A stretch of DNA of 64,000 bases from assembly GCF_000612545.2 (NCBI RefSeq), contig NZ_CP097800.1:2663001-2727000 (forward strand). The letters are read 5' to 3'. The notes beneath the pieces were generated by a model, which saw nothing but the letters and a program-made list of their open reading frames with translations, made no database searches and was not told where the DNA came from. Position numbers and translations under genes: made by a program. The stretch comes from Streptomyces sp. PCS3-D2 (lineage in GTDB: Bacteria > Actinomycetota > Actinomycetes > Streptomycetales > Streptomycetaceae). Shown here in pieces: positions 23,634-32,109 of the stretch (the first letter of the stretch is position 1; each line of letters starts with the position of its first letter).

Positions 23634-24491
23634 ATGAGCAAGCCCCCGCGCCTCACGCTGCCGTCCGCCGCCCGTGCGTACCGCCTGTCCACCGACCGCG
23701 GACCCTTCGCCGTGCACGAGGCCGGCGAGCCGGTCCGCGGCACCGCCCTGCTGGTCCCCGGCTTCACGGGCAGCAAGGAGGACTTCATCGCCCTGCTGGA
23801 ACCGCTGGCCGCCGCCGGCTACCGGGTGATCGCCGTGGACGGACGCGGCCAGTACGAGACGCCCGGCCCGCGTGAGGAGGCGGCGTACGGCCTGGAGGAG
23901 CTGGCGGGCGACGTCCTCGCGCAGGCCGGCGCCCTGGGCGCGGGCCGCGTGCACCTCGTCGGCCACTCACTCGGCGGGCTGATCGCGAGGGCCGCCGTGC
24001 TGCGCGACCCGTCGCCCTTCGCCTCGCTCACCCTGCTGAGCAGCGGTCCGGCGGCGATCGCCGAGGAGCAGCAGGCGCGGACGAAGTTGCTGGTCGCGGC
24101 ACTGGAGGCGATGGGCGACGACATGCCGGGGATCTGGGCGGCGATGCGGGCGGCCGACCCCCAGGACGCCGCCGGGGACTCGCCCGAGCTGACGCGCTTC
24201 CTGCGCGCGCGGTGGCTGGCCACCGTCCCCGAGCAGCTGATCGTCACGGGCCGGGCGCTGATCTGCGAGCCCGACCGGGTAGACGAGCTGAGCCGGGTGG
24301 CGCTGCCGAAGCTGGTGCTGTCCGGGGCCGTGGACTACGCCTGGCCGGTCCCGCTGATGGACGCCATGGCCGAGCGGCTCGGTGCACTGCGGGTGGTCGT
24401 CCCGGGAACCGAGCACTCCCCGAACGCCGAGGATCCGGCGGCGACGGCCGCCGCGCTGGTCTCGTTCTGGGAATCCACCCCCCGCGTATAG
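23634..24491 (+). CDS. Alpha/beta-fold hydrolase
   Basis: The product has 285 residues from ATG 23634. It has LVPGFTGSKEDF (oxyanion), VHLVGHSLGGLIARA (nucleophile Ser in GHSLGG), a late acid in SGAVDYAWPVPLMD and the catalytic His in VPGTEHSPNAED. No export signal is present. It stands alone between the helicase terminator and a small gene. Specificity is unknown. Confidence 0.88.
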   Translation: MSKPPRLTLPSAARAYRLSTDRGPFAVHEAGEPVRGTALLVPGFTGSKEDFIALLEPLAAAGYRVIAVDGRGQYETPGPREEAAYGLEELAGDVLAQAGALGAGRVHLVGHSLGGLIARAAVLRDPSPFASLTLLSSGPAAIAEEQQARTKLLVAALEAMGDDMPGIWAAMRAADPQDAAGDSPELTRFLRARWLATVPEQLIVTGRALICEPDRVDELSRVALPKLVLSGAVDYAWPVPLMDAMAERLGALRVVVPGTEHSPNAEDPAATAAALVSFWESTPRV

Positions 24492-24587
24492 TTAGCCAGT
24501 GAAAAAATTTCCTTAGCGTAGGGAATGATTGCGGCTTACACTTCGTTGACCCAGTGCAAGGAGAACACTGACGAAGGGAGAAGCCCC
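24492..24587 (+). promoter_or_regulatory. AT-rich promoter region of the 50-residue gene
   Basis: Unusually AT-rich for this window (GTGAAAAAATTTCC around 24499). A TTACAC hexamer near 24535 could be a -10 box, and a GGGAGAA ribosome binding site lies at 24576-24582. Confidence 0.4.
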
Positions 24588-24740
24588 GTGCGCTTCGAGA
24601 TTCTGCGCCTGGACGACGTCGACGGGACCGCCGTGGACAGCACCGTCGTGGACGCGGCCTCCGTCAACCGGATCGTGCAGCAGGCCGCGTCGATCGGCCA
24701 GCGCATCCTGATCCGACCGGCCGAGAGCGCGTCCGTCTGA
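24588..24740 (+). CDS. Conserved small protein, 50 residues
   Basis: The GTG at 24588 has GGGAGAA six bases upstream. The product (RFEILRLDDVDGTAVDSTVV then a helix ASVNRIVQQAASIGQRI and ILIRPAES) looks like a small folded beta-alpha-beta protein. I recall similar short proteins in other Streptomyces but know no function. It has its own AT-rich promoter region and a strong terminator, so it is a single-gene unit and probably well expressed. Confidence 0.75.
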   Translation: MRFEILRLDDVDGTAVDSTVVDAASVNRIVQQAASIGQRILIRPAESASV

Positions 24741-24759
24741 CGCTCCGCGCGAAACGTCC

Positions 24760-24791
24760 ACGCCTCCGCACCGGAACCGGTGCGGAGGCGT
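24760..24791. terminator. 15-bp hairpin terminator between convergent genes
   Basis: 24760-24774 and 24777-24791 are perfectly complementary around AA. It lies between the small plus-strand gene and marC-like minus-strand gene. Confidence 0.82.
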
Positions 24792-24815
24792 TCGCGTGCG
24801 TAGGGCAACGTGCGG

Positions 24816-25421
24816 TCAGGCTCCCTGGACGACCTGGAGCACGCCGTTGATGATCTGCTGGACGGCGATCGCCGACAGCATCATGCCGGCGAGCCGGGTC
24901 ACCAGGACGACGCCGCCGTCCTTGATGACGCGAATGATCACCAGCGAGTAGCGCATGGTGACCCACAGCACGACGTGCATGGCGATGATCGCGGCCCAGA
25001 CCGAGATCTGGCCGGCCGGCCCGTCCGCCTTCTGGACGGCCAGGATGACGGAGACGATCGCACCGGGCCCGGCGAGCAGCGGCATGCCGAGCGGAACCAG
25101 GGCGACGTTCACGTCCTTGGTCTGCTTGGGCTCATCGGTCTTGCCGGTGAGCAGGTCGAGCGCGATGAGCAGGAGCAGCAGACCACCGGCGATCATCAGT
25201 GCCGGGACGGAGACGTGCAGGTAGTCGAGGATCTGCTGACCGCAGATGCCGAAGACGGCGATGACGCCGAAGGCCACGCAGACGGCCTGCCAGGCCATGC
25301 GGCGCTGCACCTTGACGGGACGGCCAGAGGTCAACGCCAGGAAGATCGGCGTGATCCCCGGCGGGTCCATAATCACAAAAAGGGTGAGAAAAAGGGATCC
25401 GAAGACGGCGAAGTCGAACAC
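24816..25421 (-). CDS. MarC family integral membrane protein (UPF0056)
   Basis: The product has 201 residues with six membrane segments. Family signatures are visible: the N-terminal FVIMDPPGITPIFLALT and the half-repeat VPLGMPLLAGPGAIVSVI. MarC proteins are inner-membrane proteins of unknown transport function; the old link to multiple antibiotic resistance was withdrawn. The GTG at 25421 has only a weak AAGG upstream. It is followed by a convergent hairpin. The PHP gene lies 76 bases upstream on the same strand. Confidence 0.9.
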   Translation of the reverse strand: MFDFAVFGSLFLTLFVIMDPPGITPIFLALTSGRPVKVQRRMAWQAVCVAFGVIAVFGICGQQILDYLHVSVPALMIAGGLLLLLIALDLLTGKTDEPKQTKDVNVALVPLGMPLLAGPGAIVSVILAVQKADGPAGQISVWAAIIAMHVVLWVTMRYSLVIIRVIKDGGVVLVTRLAGMMLSAIAVQQIINGVLQVVQGA

Positions 25422-25497
25422 AGTGATGCCTTGCAGGAGAGAGGGGTGTCACGAAGAAGAAGTCAGGGACGGGTCGAGCGGGCCGGGCAGCGGCCGG

Positions 25498-26361
25498 TCA
25501 GCGCTCGCGTCCGCCGGCGCCCGGCACGGGGAAGGCCCCGGTCGCGCGGCGCGTGATCTCGCCGTAGACCTCGGGGTCGGTCGTGTACTCGCCCAGGCGG
25601 CAGGTCTTGCGGCTGCCGTGGTAGTCGCTGGAGCCGGTGGTCAGCAGCCCGAGGTCCGCCGCCAGAGCACGCAGGCGCGCCCGGGTGTCGGTGTCGTGGT
25701 CCATGTGGTCCACCTCGATGCCGTCCAGTCCCGCTGCCGCCAGCTCGGCTATCGCGGACTCCGGCACGCACCGGCCGCGCTTGACGGCAGCGGGGTGCGC
25801 GAAGACGGTGACACCGCCGGCCGCCTTGACCAGGCGTACGGCGTCGAAGGGGTCGAGCTCGTGCTTCTCGGCGTACGCCCGGCCGCCGTCGGCGAGCCAG
25901 TCCGGCGTGAAGGCGTCCGAGACGGTGGCCACGACGCCCAGCTCGACGAGGGCGGTGGCGATGTGCGGCCGACCGACCGAACCGTCACCGGCGATCCGCG
26001 CCACCTGGTCCCAGGTGACATCCACGCCGAGGGCTTGGAGTTTGCCGACCATGGTGCGGGCCCGCGGGACCCGGTCGTCGCGGACGAGTTCGCGCTCGCG
26101 GGCGAGCTCGGGCTCCTCGGGGTCGAAGAGGTAGGCGAGCATGTGCAGGCCGATCCCGTCGAGCCGGCAGGAGAGCTCGGCGCCGGTCACCAGCGTCAGC
26201 CCGGCCGGAAGGGCGGCGAGGGCCTCGCGGTACCCGCCCACGGTGTCGTGGTCGGTCAGCGCAACCACGTCGAGCCCGGCAGCGGCGGCGTTGCGCACCA
26301 GCTCGGCGGGGGTGTCCGTGCCGTCGGAGGCCGTGGAGTGGGCGTGCAGGTCGATGCGCAC
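25498..26361 (-). CDS. PHP-domain phosphoesterase (TrpH / RNase AM type)
   Basis: The product has 287 residues from GTG 26361, with GGAG seven bases upstream. The PHP metal motifs are complete: RIDLHAHSTASDG, ALTDHDTVGG, TGAELSC, FAHPAAVKRG, GIEVDHMDHD and TGSSDYHG. This group includes E. coli YciV/RNase AM, a 5'-to-3' exonuclease acting on short RNA and DNA, and 3',5'-nucleotide bisphosphatases. It likely trims nucleic-acid 5' ends or hydrolyses pAp-like nucleotides. Exact substrate is not determined. Confidence 0.9.
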   Translation of the reverse strand: MRIDLHAHSTASDGTDTPAELVRNAAAAGLDVVALTDHDTVGGYREALAALPAGLTLVTGAELSCRLDGIGLHMLAYLFDPEEPELARERELVRDDRVPRARTMVGKLQALGVDVTWDQVARIAGDGSVGRPHIATALVELGVVATVSDAFTPDWLADGGRAYAEKHELDPFDAVRLVKAAGGVTVFAHPAAVKRGRCVPESAIAELAAAGLDGIEVDHMDHDTDTRARLRALAADLGLLTTGSSDYHGSRKTCRLGEYTTDPEVYGEITRRATGAFPVPGAGGRER

Positions 26362-26462
26362 AGCCGAGCTCCATGGGTCGTACGGGCGGGGGACACCCCA
26401 GGATAACCGGGTAGAAGAGCCGGTTTCGCCGGAAGGGTCCGCGCCGGGACGCCCGGAGCGGT

Positions 26463-27107
26463 CTACACGGGACCCAGGATGCGCGGGCTCAGAGCTCCGC
26501 ACGGGAGGAGTTCGACCTCGGCGCCGCCTTCGCGTAGGTCCGTCAGGACCAGCTCGTCGTACAGCAGGAGACCGGACTGCTGCGGCCAGACGATCGCCCA
26601 CAGCCACAGGCCGCGCGCCTCGCCGGCGAAGACGGCCCGGTCGTCCGGGCCCCCGCCCACGTGCCACAGCGGTGTCGGCCGGCCCGCCGCGACCACCTTG
26701 GTGTGGGGCGGGCCGGCCATGTTGATGGACCGGCCCGGGTCGAGGCCGTCGATCCCGGCATAGCGCGCACCGAGGCCGACGCCGAGCTCCTCCGCGATCA
26801 GCAGCAGCTCCCCCATGCCCCCCACTGGTCCGGGGCCCGAGCAGGCGACCACCGTCGCCCGGCCCCCACTGCGGTCATCGCCTGCGGAGGCCACCCCGGT
26901 GAACAGCCATCCGAGCGGCAGCGGCCACGGCATCCACACCGGCACGCGCGCCCGGTGCACGACCACGCCCAGGCCCTCCACGCTCGGCGGGAGGACGGGT
27001 TGCAGGGGGTGGACGGCGCCGTGCACCGCGCACTGCCAGGAGTCGGAGAAGAGTCCGGGCGCCCTGACCCGGCCACCGCACTTCGGGCAAGTTGGTTCAC
27101 CCCTCAT
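26463..27107 (-). CDS. DUF6758 family protein with N-terminal zinc ribbon
   Basis: The product has 214 residues from ATG 27107. It opens with TCPKCGGRVRAPG, half of a zinc ribbon, and a second Cys in SWQCAVHG. The rest is beta-rich with LGWLFTGVASAGDD, CSGPGPVGGMGELLLIAEELGVGLGARYAG and a C-terminal LPCGALSPRILGPV. It matches a Streptomyces-specific hypothetical family. It lies between the PHP and SUFU-domain genes on the same strand. Function unknown. Confidence 0.8.
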   Translation of the reverse strand: MRGEPTCPKCGGRVRAPGLFSDSWQCAVHGAVHPLQPVLPPSVEGLGVVVHRARVPVWMPWPLPLGWLFTGVASAGDDRSGGRATVVACSGPGPVGGMGELLLIAEELGVGLGARYAGIDGLDPGRSINMAGPPHTKVVAAGRPTPLWHVGGGPDDRAVFAGEARGLWLWAIVWPQQSGLLLYDELVLTDLREGGAEVELLPCGALSPRILGPV

Positions 27108-27167
27108 AGGTAGCCACGCTCCTCCCCGCCCGGCCGCCCGTCAAGGCATGGTCACCCGTCCGGGCTG

Positions 27168-27752
27168 TCAGTCCAGCGCGACAGCGGCGCGCAGGGGGTC
27201 GCGCAGGTCCGTTCCGCGCGCGAGCCAGCGCTCCTGAAGGGCGGCCGCGCCGTGGACCCGCTTCCAGGCGGCTTCGTTCGCCGTCATGGGCAGCAGCGGC
27301 AGGAACCGCACCGGTTCCAGGGGCTGGTCGAGCTCCAGGTCCTCCACCAGACCGCCCGGTTCCGCCACGAGGACGGAGCTGAACGGTGCTCCCTCCCACA
27401 GCGGCTCGCCGACGTCGAGCGAGGCCCCCGGGGCCACGACCAGTCCCTCGACCTGCGGCGAGGCGGCCAGCACCGCGAGCGGCCGGAGCAGTTTGTCGGT
27501 GTCCGCAAGGCCTCCCCGCACGGTCAGCACCAGTTCGGCGCGCGGGCCCCGTACGGGGTCGGCCACCACGGCGGTCGGATCGGTCATCGGATGCGCGGAC
27601 ATCCCGAGGGTTGCGTACCGCACGAGGTCGCCCTCGGCGAAGCGGAGTACCTCGATGCGGTCGGTGCCCAGGAAGGTGACGGCGGCGCGGGCGTCGGGTT
27701 CACCGAACGCGGTGCGCAGCCGGGCCTCGACGAGGGCCAGAATTTCTGCCAT
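27168..27752 (-). CDS. Suppressor-of-fused (SUFU) domain protein
   Basis: The product has 194 residues from ATG 27752. Bacterial SUFU features are seen: VEARLRTAFGEPDARAAVTFLG, a central RYATLGMSAHPM segment, GPRAELVLTVRGGL, and the C-terminal FLPLLPMTANEAAWKRVHGAAALQERW. Bacterial SUFU domains often occur as immunity proteins in polymorphic toxin systems, but stand-alone actinobacterial copies like this have no known role. No toxin gene is adjacent. It is divergent from corA. Confidence 0.85.
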   Translation of the reverse strand: MAEILALVEARLRTAFGEPDARAAVTFLGTDRIEVLRFAEGDLVRYATLGMSAHPMTDPTAVVADPVRGPRAELVLTVRGGLADTDKLLRPLAVLAASPQVEGLVVAPGASLDVGEPLWEGAPFSSVLVAEPGGLVEDLELDQPLEPVRFLPLLPMTANEAAWKRVHGAAALQERWLARGTDLRDPLRAAVALD

Positions 27753-28129
27753 GAAACGAGCATAGAACTCGTATCAGCCGGGTAAAGGGCGGGTCTTGAC
27801 CATCCGTCGGCTGATAGTGTTGACAGCTGTTCGGGGCCGCACGCAGAAGCGTTGTTTCAAGGCCCCGGAGACAGGACGTCCCCTACGGGGGACCGGCCGG
27901 AGGAGGTGGGGCTGCGGTGGACCGAAGTCGATCGTGCAGTACCAATCGCTCTTCCGCTCCTCCGGCGGGCGCTTCCCGCCCTCTGTGATCTTCTGATCAG
28001 TAGAAGAGCGACGGCAGAACGCTTGTCCTCCCGTCCTGTTCCCTCCCGTCCGTACGGTGCTGCCCGCGCGCGGTGGTGGAGGGTCTCCCACCCGCACGGT
28101 CCGCAGCCGTGCGTGCGAAGGAGCCTGCC
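27753..28129 (+). promoter_or_regulatory. Divergent region and structured leader of corA
   Basis: This 377-base gap contains a TTGACA at 27822-27827 and an overlapping TAGTGT hexamer at 27817-27822, then several potential stems: GGGGCC near 27834 with GGCCCC near 27860, GTCCCC with GGGGAC around 27878-27892, and GGCGGG with CCCGCC around 27964-27980. Two short frames with PP codons lie inside. No match to the M-box magnesium riboswitch consensus was found. It may be a magnesium- or translation-responsive leader. Confidence 0.4.
27917..27988 (+). CDS. Candidate leader peptide upstream of corA
   Basis: A 23-codon frame starts at GTG 27917, preceded by AGGAGG at 27901-27906 (10-base spacing), and encodes a peptide with a central APPAG. 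An alternative 20-codon frame (GTG 27934 to 27996) ends RFPPSVIF. In enterobacteria the corA and mgtA leaders contain short ORFs, and the mgtA one is proline-rich; translation of these controls the transporter. Whether either frame is translated here is unknown. Confidence 0.3.
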   Translation: MDRSRSCSTNRSSAPPAGASRPL

Positions 28130-29245
28130 ATGTCGATGCTGCCCTACCTGCGTGCGGCCGTGCGCCCGTCCCTGCGCAGGTCCACCCCCGTACAGCCCGG
28201 CTACGACGCCACCCGCGACCCGTCGGCGAGCAGCGCGGTGGTCGACTGCGCCGTGTACCGCGACGGCCGCCGGGTCCTGGGGCCGGCGTGCCTGACGCCC
28301 CGTGAGGCGATCCGCCGGGTCCGCGAGGACGGCGGCTTCGCCTGGATCGGGCTGCACGAGCCGACGGAGGACGAGTTCGCGGGAATCGCCGCCACCTTCG
28401 GCCTGCACCCCCTGGCCGTGGAGGACGCGGTGCACGCGCACCAGCGGCCGAAGCTGGAGCGGTACGACGACACCCTCTTCACCGTCTTCAAGACCATCCA
28501 CTACGTGGAGCACGCTGAACTGACCGCCACCAGCGAGGTGGTGGAGACGGGCGAGGTGATGTGTTTCACCGGCCCCGACTTCGTCATCACCGTCCGGCAC
28601 GGCGGCCAGGGTTCACTCAAGGGGCTGCGCCACCGCCTCCAGGACGACCCCGAGCTGCTGGCGAAGGGGCCCTCGGCGGTCCTGCACTCCATCGCCGACC
28701 ACGTCGTCGACGGCTACATCGCGGTCGCGGCGGCGATGCAGGACGACATCGACGAAGTCGAGAGCGACGTCTTCGCGGCTCCCGCCAAGGGCCGTGCGCG
28801 CGGCGGCGACGCCGGACGCATCTACCAGCTCAAGCGCGAGGTCCTGGAGTTCAAGCGGGCGGTCTCGCCGCTCCAGCGTCCGATGGAGCTGCTCAGCGAG
28901 CGGCCGATGCGGCTGGTGGACCCGGACATCCAGAAGTACTTCCGCGACGTGGCCGACCACCTCGCGCGGGTGCACGAGCAGGTCGTGGGCTTCGACGAGC
29001 TGCTGAACTCGATCCTCCAGGCCAACCTCGCGCAGGCGACGGTCGCCCAGAACGAGGACATGCGCAAGATCACCTCCTGGGCGGCGATCATCGCCGTGCC
29101 GACGATGATCTGCGGCGTGTACGGGATGAACTTCGAGCACATGCCCGAGCTCCGCTGGGAGTACGGCTACCCCATGGTGATGGCCACGATCTTCGGCGCC
29201 TGCTTCACCATCCACCGGGCGCTGCGCCGCCACGGCTGGCTGTAG
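28130..29245 (+). CDS. corA: CorA family magnesium/cobalt transporter
   Basis: The product has 371 residues from ATG 28130, with AAGGAG six bases upstream. The soluble N-terminal domain is followed by a long helix (AVSPLQRPMELLSER...FRDVADHLARVHEQVVGFDELLNSILQANLAQ) and two C-terminal membrane helices joined by the signature YGMNFEHMP (GMN motif). CorA forms a pentameric divalent-cation channel gated by intracellular magnesium. The C terminus is basic (RALRRHGWL). A nearby MgtE_N/CBS protein gene suggests a magnesium homeostasis neighbourhood. M. tuberculosis corA (Rv1239c) lies in a similar block. Confidence 0.95.
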   Translation: MSMLPYLRAAVRPSLRRSTPVQPGYDATRDPSASSAVVDCAVYRDGRRVLGPACLTPREAIRRVREDGGFAWIGLHEPTEDEFAGIAATFGLHPLAVEDAVHAHQRPKLERYDDTLFTVFKTIHYVEHAELTATSEVVETGEVMCFTGPDFVITVRHGGQGSLKGLRHRLQDDPELLAKGPSAVLHSIADHVVDGYIAVAAAMQDDIDEVESDVFAAPAKGRARGGDAGRIYQLKREVLEFKRAVSPLQRPMELLSERPMRLVDPDIQKYFRDVADHLARVHEQVVGFDELLNSILQANLAQATVAQNEDMRKITSWAAIIAVPTMICGVYGMNFEHMPELRWEYGYPMVMATIFGACFTIHRALRRHGWL

Positions 29246-29288
29246 GGGGTCCCCGCAGGTCCGGCCCGAGCCGGCCCGACGCGCGGGA

Positions 29289-29311
29289 CGCCCCGCACGG
29301 CCCGCGGGGCG
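29289..29311 (+). terminator. Hairpin terminator after corA
   Basis: CGCCCCGC (29289-29296) pairs with GCGGGGCG (29304-29311) 44 bases after the stop codon. No clear T-tract. Confidence 0.45.
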
Positions 29312-29329
29312 ACCCCCTACCCTGTCGGC

Positions 29330-29845
29330 ATGACTCTCAGCGCGCTCGACCTGGCCCTCGTCGAGGAGGCCACCAAGAAGTCCGGCCTGATCTGGGTCCG
29401 CGGCGCCGGGGCCGACCGCGCCCTGTGGCACGCCTGGGTGGACGGCGCGGCCCACGTGCTGGGCGACGGGCCGGGCGAGCAGCCGTTCCCGGGGCTGGCG
29501 GACGGCGCGAGCGCCGAGGTGACCGTGCGGAGCAAGGACAAGGGCGGCCGGCTGGTGGCCTGGACGGCGACCGTACGGGAGCTCCCGCCCCGCGGCGAGG
29601 AGTGGCAGGCCGCCGTCGCCGAGCTCAAGGGCAAGCGGCTGAACGCGCCCGACTCCGAGGCCATGACCGAGCGGTGGGCCCGGGAGTGCCGGCTGCTGCG
29701 CCTGGAGCCGGAGTCGGTGCGCGGGTCCCTGCCGGACGGATCGCTTGCCGCGGTCCCGCTGGGCTCTCCGGCGGTCACCCGCCGCCCGGTCCCGGCGGCC
29801 CTGCCGAAGCTCCTGCTCAAGCGCGGGAAGGCGGCCCGGGGCTGA
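29330..29845 (+). CDS. Conserved hypothetical protein, possibly split-barrel fold
   Basis: The product has 171 residues from ATG 29330. The N-terminal about 110 residues (LIWVRGAGADRALWHAWVDGAAHVL, then SAEVTVRSKDKGGRLVAWTATVREL) look like a small beta barrel reminiscent of FMN-binding pyridoxamine-oxidase-like proteins, but I see no decisive motif. The C-terminal part is basic, ending LPKLLLKRGKAARG. It follows corA by 84 bases on the same strand and converges on the lipoprotein gene. Confidence 0.7.
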   Translation: MTLSALDLALVEEATKKSGLIWVRGAGADRALWHAWVDGAAHVLGDGPGEQPFPGLADGASAEVTVRSKDKGGRLVAWTATVRELPPRGEEWQAAVAELKGKRLNAPDSEAMTERWARECRLLRLEPESVRGSLPDGSLAAVPLGSPAVTRRPVPAALPKLLLKRGKAARG

Positions 29846-29858
29846 CCGGCCGGGGTCC

Positions 29859-30650
29859 CTAGGGTGTCGCGGGGTTCGCGCCCTGGCCCGAGCCCTTGGC
29901 GGGAGCCGGGGCCCCATCGCCGCCCTCCCCCTTGGTCGTCGGCAGCTGGCTGCCGTAGTCGACCGTCTGCTCCTGCGCCGGCGGGTCCAGCTGGAACGGC
30001 TTGCCCCACTCGGCGAGTTCCACCCGGCCGGCGCCGCCGGCCCGCTCCATCAGCAGTGGGTACGGGGGCCCCTCCAAGGACACCGAGAGCTTGCCGCCCT
30101 TGCCCTCGTCCGCCGTGACCTGGACCGCGCGGGTGGGCCCGACCTTGATGTAGGAACCCTTGGCCAGCTCGCCCTCCAGACCCAGCAGCCCGTCCAGCAG
30201 GACGTCCATGTCGGTGAAGCCGCGGAACTGCTTGTAGGAGGGGTCGCCTTCGGGCACCTTGACGTACTTGTCGCCGAGCTTGCCCGCCGAGTCGGTCTGG
30301 CCCCAGAACGCCGCGCTGGCCTTCAGGTAGAGCTGCTCCCCCACGCGCAGCAGCTGGAAGGTGTCGTCCTTGGACTTCACCTCGCCCGAGCCGCCATCGG
30401 CCTTCAGCCGCATGTCGAGGCTGAAGGCCTTGCCGCCGCTGACCAGCGTGCCGGACAGGTGTACCGATTCGGCTTCGCCGGCGGCCGCCTTCGCCTTCGC
30501 CTCGATCTTGTCGGCGGAGAGCTTGCCAACTCCGTTCGTGCCCTCGTCCGGGTCCTCCCCGCAACCCGTACCGGTCACGGCGAGACCCGCGCACAGCACA
30601 CCGATGAAGGCGGCCCGGCGCAGCCGCGCGGCGGGGAAGTAGGCGGTCAC
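29859..30650 (-). CDS. Lipoprotein, LppX/LprG-like family
   Basis: About 263 residues from GTG 30650. The N terminus has basic residues, a hydrophobic stretch (AAFIGVLCAGLAVTGTGC) and a lipobox Cys, so it is a secreted lipid-anchored protein. The mature part begins acidic and contains DKIEAKAKAAAGEAESVHLSGTL, FSLDMRLKADGGSGEV and LYLKASAAFWGQ, the pattern of LppX_LprAFG proteins. Members fold as a half-barrel with a hydrophobic pocket and ferry lipids across the cell wall. The C-terminal 40 residues are Gly/Pro/Ala-rich. It is divergent from the MgtE_N/CBS gene. Confidence 0.8.
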   Translation of the reverse strand: MTAYFPAARLRRAAFIGVLCAGLAVTGTGCGEDPDEGTNGVGKLSADKIEAKAKAAAGEAESVHLSGTLVSGGKAFSLDMRLKADGGSGEVKSKDDTFQLLRVGEQLYLKASAAFWGQTDSAGKLGDKYVKVPEGDPSYKQFRGFTDMDVLLDGLLGLEGELAKGSYIKVGPTRAVQVTADEGKGGKLSVSLEGPPYPLLMERAGGAGRVELAEWGKPFQLDPPAQEQTVDYGSQLPTTKGEGGDGAPAPAKGSGQGANPATP

Positions 30651-30837
30651 GGGCAGATGCCTCTCGTCGTTCGTCTGCGGGCAGCAGGCAGCGTACCCGT
30701 CCGTGTGCCGCGGCCCGCGACCGCTCCCCGGGGTCCGCGGGGCCCCGGGCGGACCTCCCCACCAGGACGCTTGCCCGCGGCACGGGCTAGCCTGAGGGGC
30801 GGCACGACGGTGGATCGACGCTCTAGGAGGCGCTCGG

Positions 30838-32109
30838 ATGGTTGCAGGCGCCCCGCGGATCTTCGTCTCGCATCTGTCGGGTGTGCCCGTCTTCGACCCC
30901 AACGGCGACCAGGTCGGCCGGGTCCGCGACCTCGTCGCGATGCTGCGGGTCGGCGGCCGCCCGCCGCGCCTGCTGGGCCTGGTCGTCGAGGTGGTCAGCC
31001 GGCGCCGGATCTTCCTGCCGATGACCCGCGTCACGGGGGTCGAGTCCGGGCAGGTCATCACCACCGGCGTCGTCAACATGCGCCGCTTCGAGCAGCGCCC
31101 GACCGAGCGGCTGGTCCTGGGCGAACTGCTGGACCGACGGGTGACCCTGGTCGCCAGCGGCGAGGAGGTCACCGTCCTGGACGTGGCCATCCAGCAGCTG
31201 CCGGCCCGCCGGGACTGGGAGATCGACCGGATCTTCGTACGCAAGGGCAAGTCCGGTGCGCTGCGCCGGCGCGGCGAGGCCCTGACGGTGGAGTGGTCCG
31301 CGGTGACGGGCTTCTCGCTGGAGGAGCACGGCCAGGGCGCCGAGAACCTGGTGGCCACCTTCGAGCAGATGCGGCCGGCCGACGTGGCGAACGTCCTGCA
31401 CCACCTGACGCCGAAACGGCGGGCCGAGGTGGCCAACGCCCTCGACGACGACCGGCTGGCGGACGTGCTGGAGGAGCTGCCCGAGGACGAGCAGGTGGAG
31501 ATCCTCGGCAAGCTCAAGGAGGAGCGCGCCGCCGACGTCCTGGAGGCCATGGACCCGGACGATGCCGCCGACCTGCTCTCGGAGCTGCCCGAGGACGACA
31601 AGGAGCGGCTGCTGACGCTGATGCGGCCGGACGACGCGGCCGACGTGCGCCGCCTGCTGTCCTACGAGGAGAACACCGCGGGCGGTCTGATGACCACCGA
31701 GCCGATCGTGCTGCGCCCGGACGCGACGGTCGCGGACGCGCTGGCCCGGGTACGGCAAGCCGACCTGTCACCGGCGCTGGCGGCTCAGGTGTACGTGTGC
31801 CGCCCGCCGGACGAGACACCGACGGGCAAGTACCTGGGCATGGTGCACTTCCAGCGGCTGCTGCGGGACCCTCCCTTCACGCTGGTCAGCTCGATCGTGG
31901 ACACGGACCTGCCGCCGCTGCGGCCGGACGCCTCCCTGCCGTCGGTGACCACGCACCTGGCCGCCTACAACATGGTCGCGGTGCCCGTCGTCGACGAGAG
32001 CGGATCGCTGCTGGGCGCGGTGACGGTGGACGACGTACTGGACCACCTCCTGCCGGACGACTGGCGCGAGACGGAATTCCACTCCGAGGAGGCGCTGCGT
32101 GGCCACTGA
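30838..32109 (+). CDS. Soluble MgtE N-domain and CBS-pair protein
   Basis: The product has 423 residues from ATG 30838, with AGGAGG seven bases upstream. The first about 150 residues look like a PRC-barrel-type beta domain (VFDPNGDQVGRVRDLV and a second copy LLDRRVTLVASGEEVTVLDVAIQ). A MgtE_N helical superhelix of acidic repeats follows (LADVLEELPEDEQVEIL, AADVLEAMDPDDAADLLSELP), then two CBS motifs (AGGLMTTEPIVLRPDATVADAL and MVAVPVVDESGSLLGAVTVDDV). The five-helix magnesium channel domain of true MgtE is missing. It may be a cytosolic magnesium sensor. It overlaps the DUF1003 gene by 11 bases. M. tuberculosis Rv1232c is the likely counterpart. Confidence 0.88.
   Translation: MVAGAPRIFVSHLSGVPVFDPNGDQVGRVRDLVAMLRVGGRPPRLLGLVVEVVSRRRIFLPMTRVTGVESGQVITTGVVNMRRFEQRPTERLVLGELLDRRVTLVASGEEVTVLDVAIQQLPARRDWEIDRIFVRKGKSGALRRRGEALTVEWSAVTGFSLEEHGQGAENLVATFEQMRPADVANVLHHLTPKRRAEVANALDDDRLADVLEELPEDEQVEILGKLKEERAADVLEAMDPDDAADLLSELPEDDKERLLTLMRPDDAADVRRLLSYEENTAGGLMTTEPIVLRPDATVADALARVRQADLSPALAAQVYVCRPPDETPTGKYLGMVHFQRLLRDPPFTLVSSIVDTDLPPLRPDASLPSVTTHLAAYNMVAVPVVDESGSLLGAVTVDDVLDHLLPDDWRETEFHSEEALRGH

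Noticed and set aside
21255-23966. A 900-codon minus-strand open frame over the DEAD-box helicase
   Set aside because: It is antisense to a gene with complete helicase motifs; composition is typical of a mirrored high-GC frame.
27168-27752. SUFU-domain protein as an immunity protein of a toxin system
   Set aside because: No toxin, repeat or secretion gene is nearby; neighbours are ordinary core genes.
27820-27900. Possible M-box (ykoK) magnesium riboswitch before corA
   Set aside because: The stems are short and I could not place the conserved M-box sequence blocks. A covariance-model search would decide.
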